Positions 63,087 through 64,000 of a stretch of DNA of 64,000 bases are shown here, piece by piece; within the stretch, counting starts at the first letter, position 1, and every line of letters begins with the position of its first letter. Source of the stretch: Prostheceraeus crozeri. Taxonomy: Eukaryota > Platyhelminthes > Polycladida > Euryleptidae. The notes under the pieces were generated by a model. The model worked only from the letters and a program-made list of their open reading frames with translations. It was not told the DNA's origin and did no database searches. Where the stretch lies: contig CAJQUW010005278.1 of the NCBI GenBank assembly GCA_907163375.1, forward strand, positions 186,001 through 250,000, given 5' to 3'. Both the position numbers and the translations under genes were made by a program.

Positions 63087-64000
63087 GTAGAGCAGGAAAA
63101 AAGTGTTTCGTAATACAGGCCTTTTTTTACATGTTGACAACGCAACGTGACTTTTCGTCATGTTGCCATTTACTTTAGTCATGACATCATTCATGTGTTG
63201 ACAATTGAATGCATATCTTGACGATTGCATAATCCTATGTAATAATCATATTATATAGGGGAATTGCAGAATGTGCCCTTATTAGCAAAAAGTCATGCAG
63301 CAATTCTTGAAGTCAAAGCCTTGTCGCACTGCGTTCCGGTGAATGCACAACTTTCTACAGTAACTTTCAGGCCATGGTGCTATAGCTTTTACACGAGTCT
63401 GAATTGATGCATGTTGAAAGTACATGCGGGTTACATGCTACAAATGAATGTCATCGAATTTATCAGTCAAGGAATTCGAGACATCAATCAATGCTGGCTT
63501 GCCAGAGACACACGGGAGGCCTACTATCGAGTTTTCTTAGAAGATTGATGTTGGATTAGTGAAACAAGCGGATCAGTTTATGCGAATAAGTGAGATGCAT
63601 TGCATATCTATCAACATTATATAATGTTGATAAATAGGCCTTAGAAATTGAGATGATAATATACACAATGGAATATTTTCTGTTGAATTTTACCAGGTAT
63701 TATACTAGGCTATTTATTTATGTCACTTTCACTGTGATTTTCGTGAAGTACGTATAACTGGGCAAAAAGCTGATGTGTATAATAATCATTTTGCATCTAC
63801 TGATAAAGACATTGATATGATACTGATATGATCGGATATGTGTGGCCTATTTTCTTATAATCACCTGAAACTTTCTGAGTTATAGATTGAAGAATAGATG
63901 TGCCAGTAGGCCTAATGCACTATTTTGTTAATAATTTGACTACCGTTTGCATTACTGCAGTCATGCTGATTACGTCATGCTTCACCAGCTATATAGCCTA
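63087..64000. other. Non-coding stretch to window end
   Basis: Nothing recognisable. Confidence 0.5.

Noticed and set aside
1-64000. CRISPR arrays, bacterial operons, rRNA genes or phage-like systems
   Set aside because: No regularly spaced direct repeats, no dense coding and no ribosomal-RNA-like sequence; the window is eukaryotic.

Overview
The window is AT-rich nuclear DNA from an animal. The evidence is one intron-bounded coding exon of an inward-rectifier potassium (Kir) channel, very little other coding sequence, and relics of several metazoan transposon classes: Penelope-like, CR1/L2-like and RTE-like retroelements, hAT-like DNA transposons, TA-flanked foldback elements and a possible tRNA-derived SINE. 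An aquatic invertebrate such as an echinoderm or a relative would fit this mix, but that is only a guess.

Layout. 1-7.3 kb has no gene; it holds a small palindrome (3.2 kb) and a 264-bp foldback element (4.1 kb). 7.3-9.0 kb is a non-autonomous hAT-like element carrying a nested 199-bp hairpin element. A decayed copy of a long-TIR foldback family lies at 9.0-9.6 kb, and a Penelope-like (PLE) fragment at 11.5-12.1 kb. 12.1-19.1 kb is featureless. The Kir exon is at 19148-20188 on the + strand. It carries an unusually long acidic, Ser/Pro-rich N-terminal tail, TM1, pore helix, the TIGYG filter and the start of TM2. It ends at a clean donor, and the cytoplasmic C-terminal domain was not found in the window, so much of the downstream sequence may be intron.

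RTE-like (23.4-23.9 kb) and CR1/L2-like (24.5-24.7 kb) relics follow. Next come a SINE-like unit and a 449-bp near-identical tandem duplication (29.2-30.2 kb), a 350-bp foldback (30.9-31.3 kb), an intact 723-bp foldback element with ~285-bp inverted repeats (31.3-32.0 kb), and a 2.3-kb hAT element with a perfect 8-bp target duplication (33.5-35.8 kb). A palindromic PLE remnant with a GIY-YIG endonuclease segment and hammerhead-like ribozyme cores on both arms lies at 37.75-38.72 kb. A second full-length foldback copy is at 45.5-46.2 kb, a third PLE relic at 54.4-55.0 kb, a degenerate tandem repeat at 61.2 kb and a second CR1/L2 relic at 62.0-62.4 kb.

The genes do not form a pathway; this is one ion-channel exon in a repeat-rich non-coding setting. 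The most notable material is the PLE-derived palindrome with the hammerhead-like motif, and the recurrence of the same GAAACATGTC core in otherwise different foldback elements.
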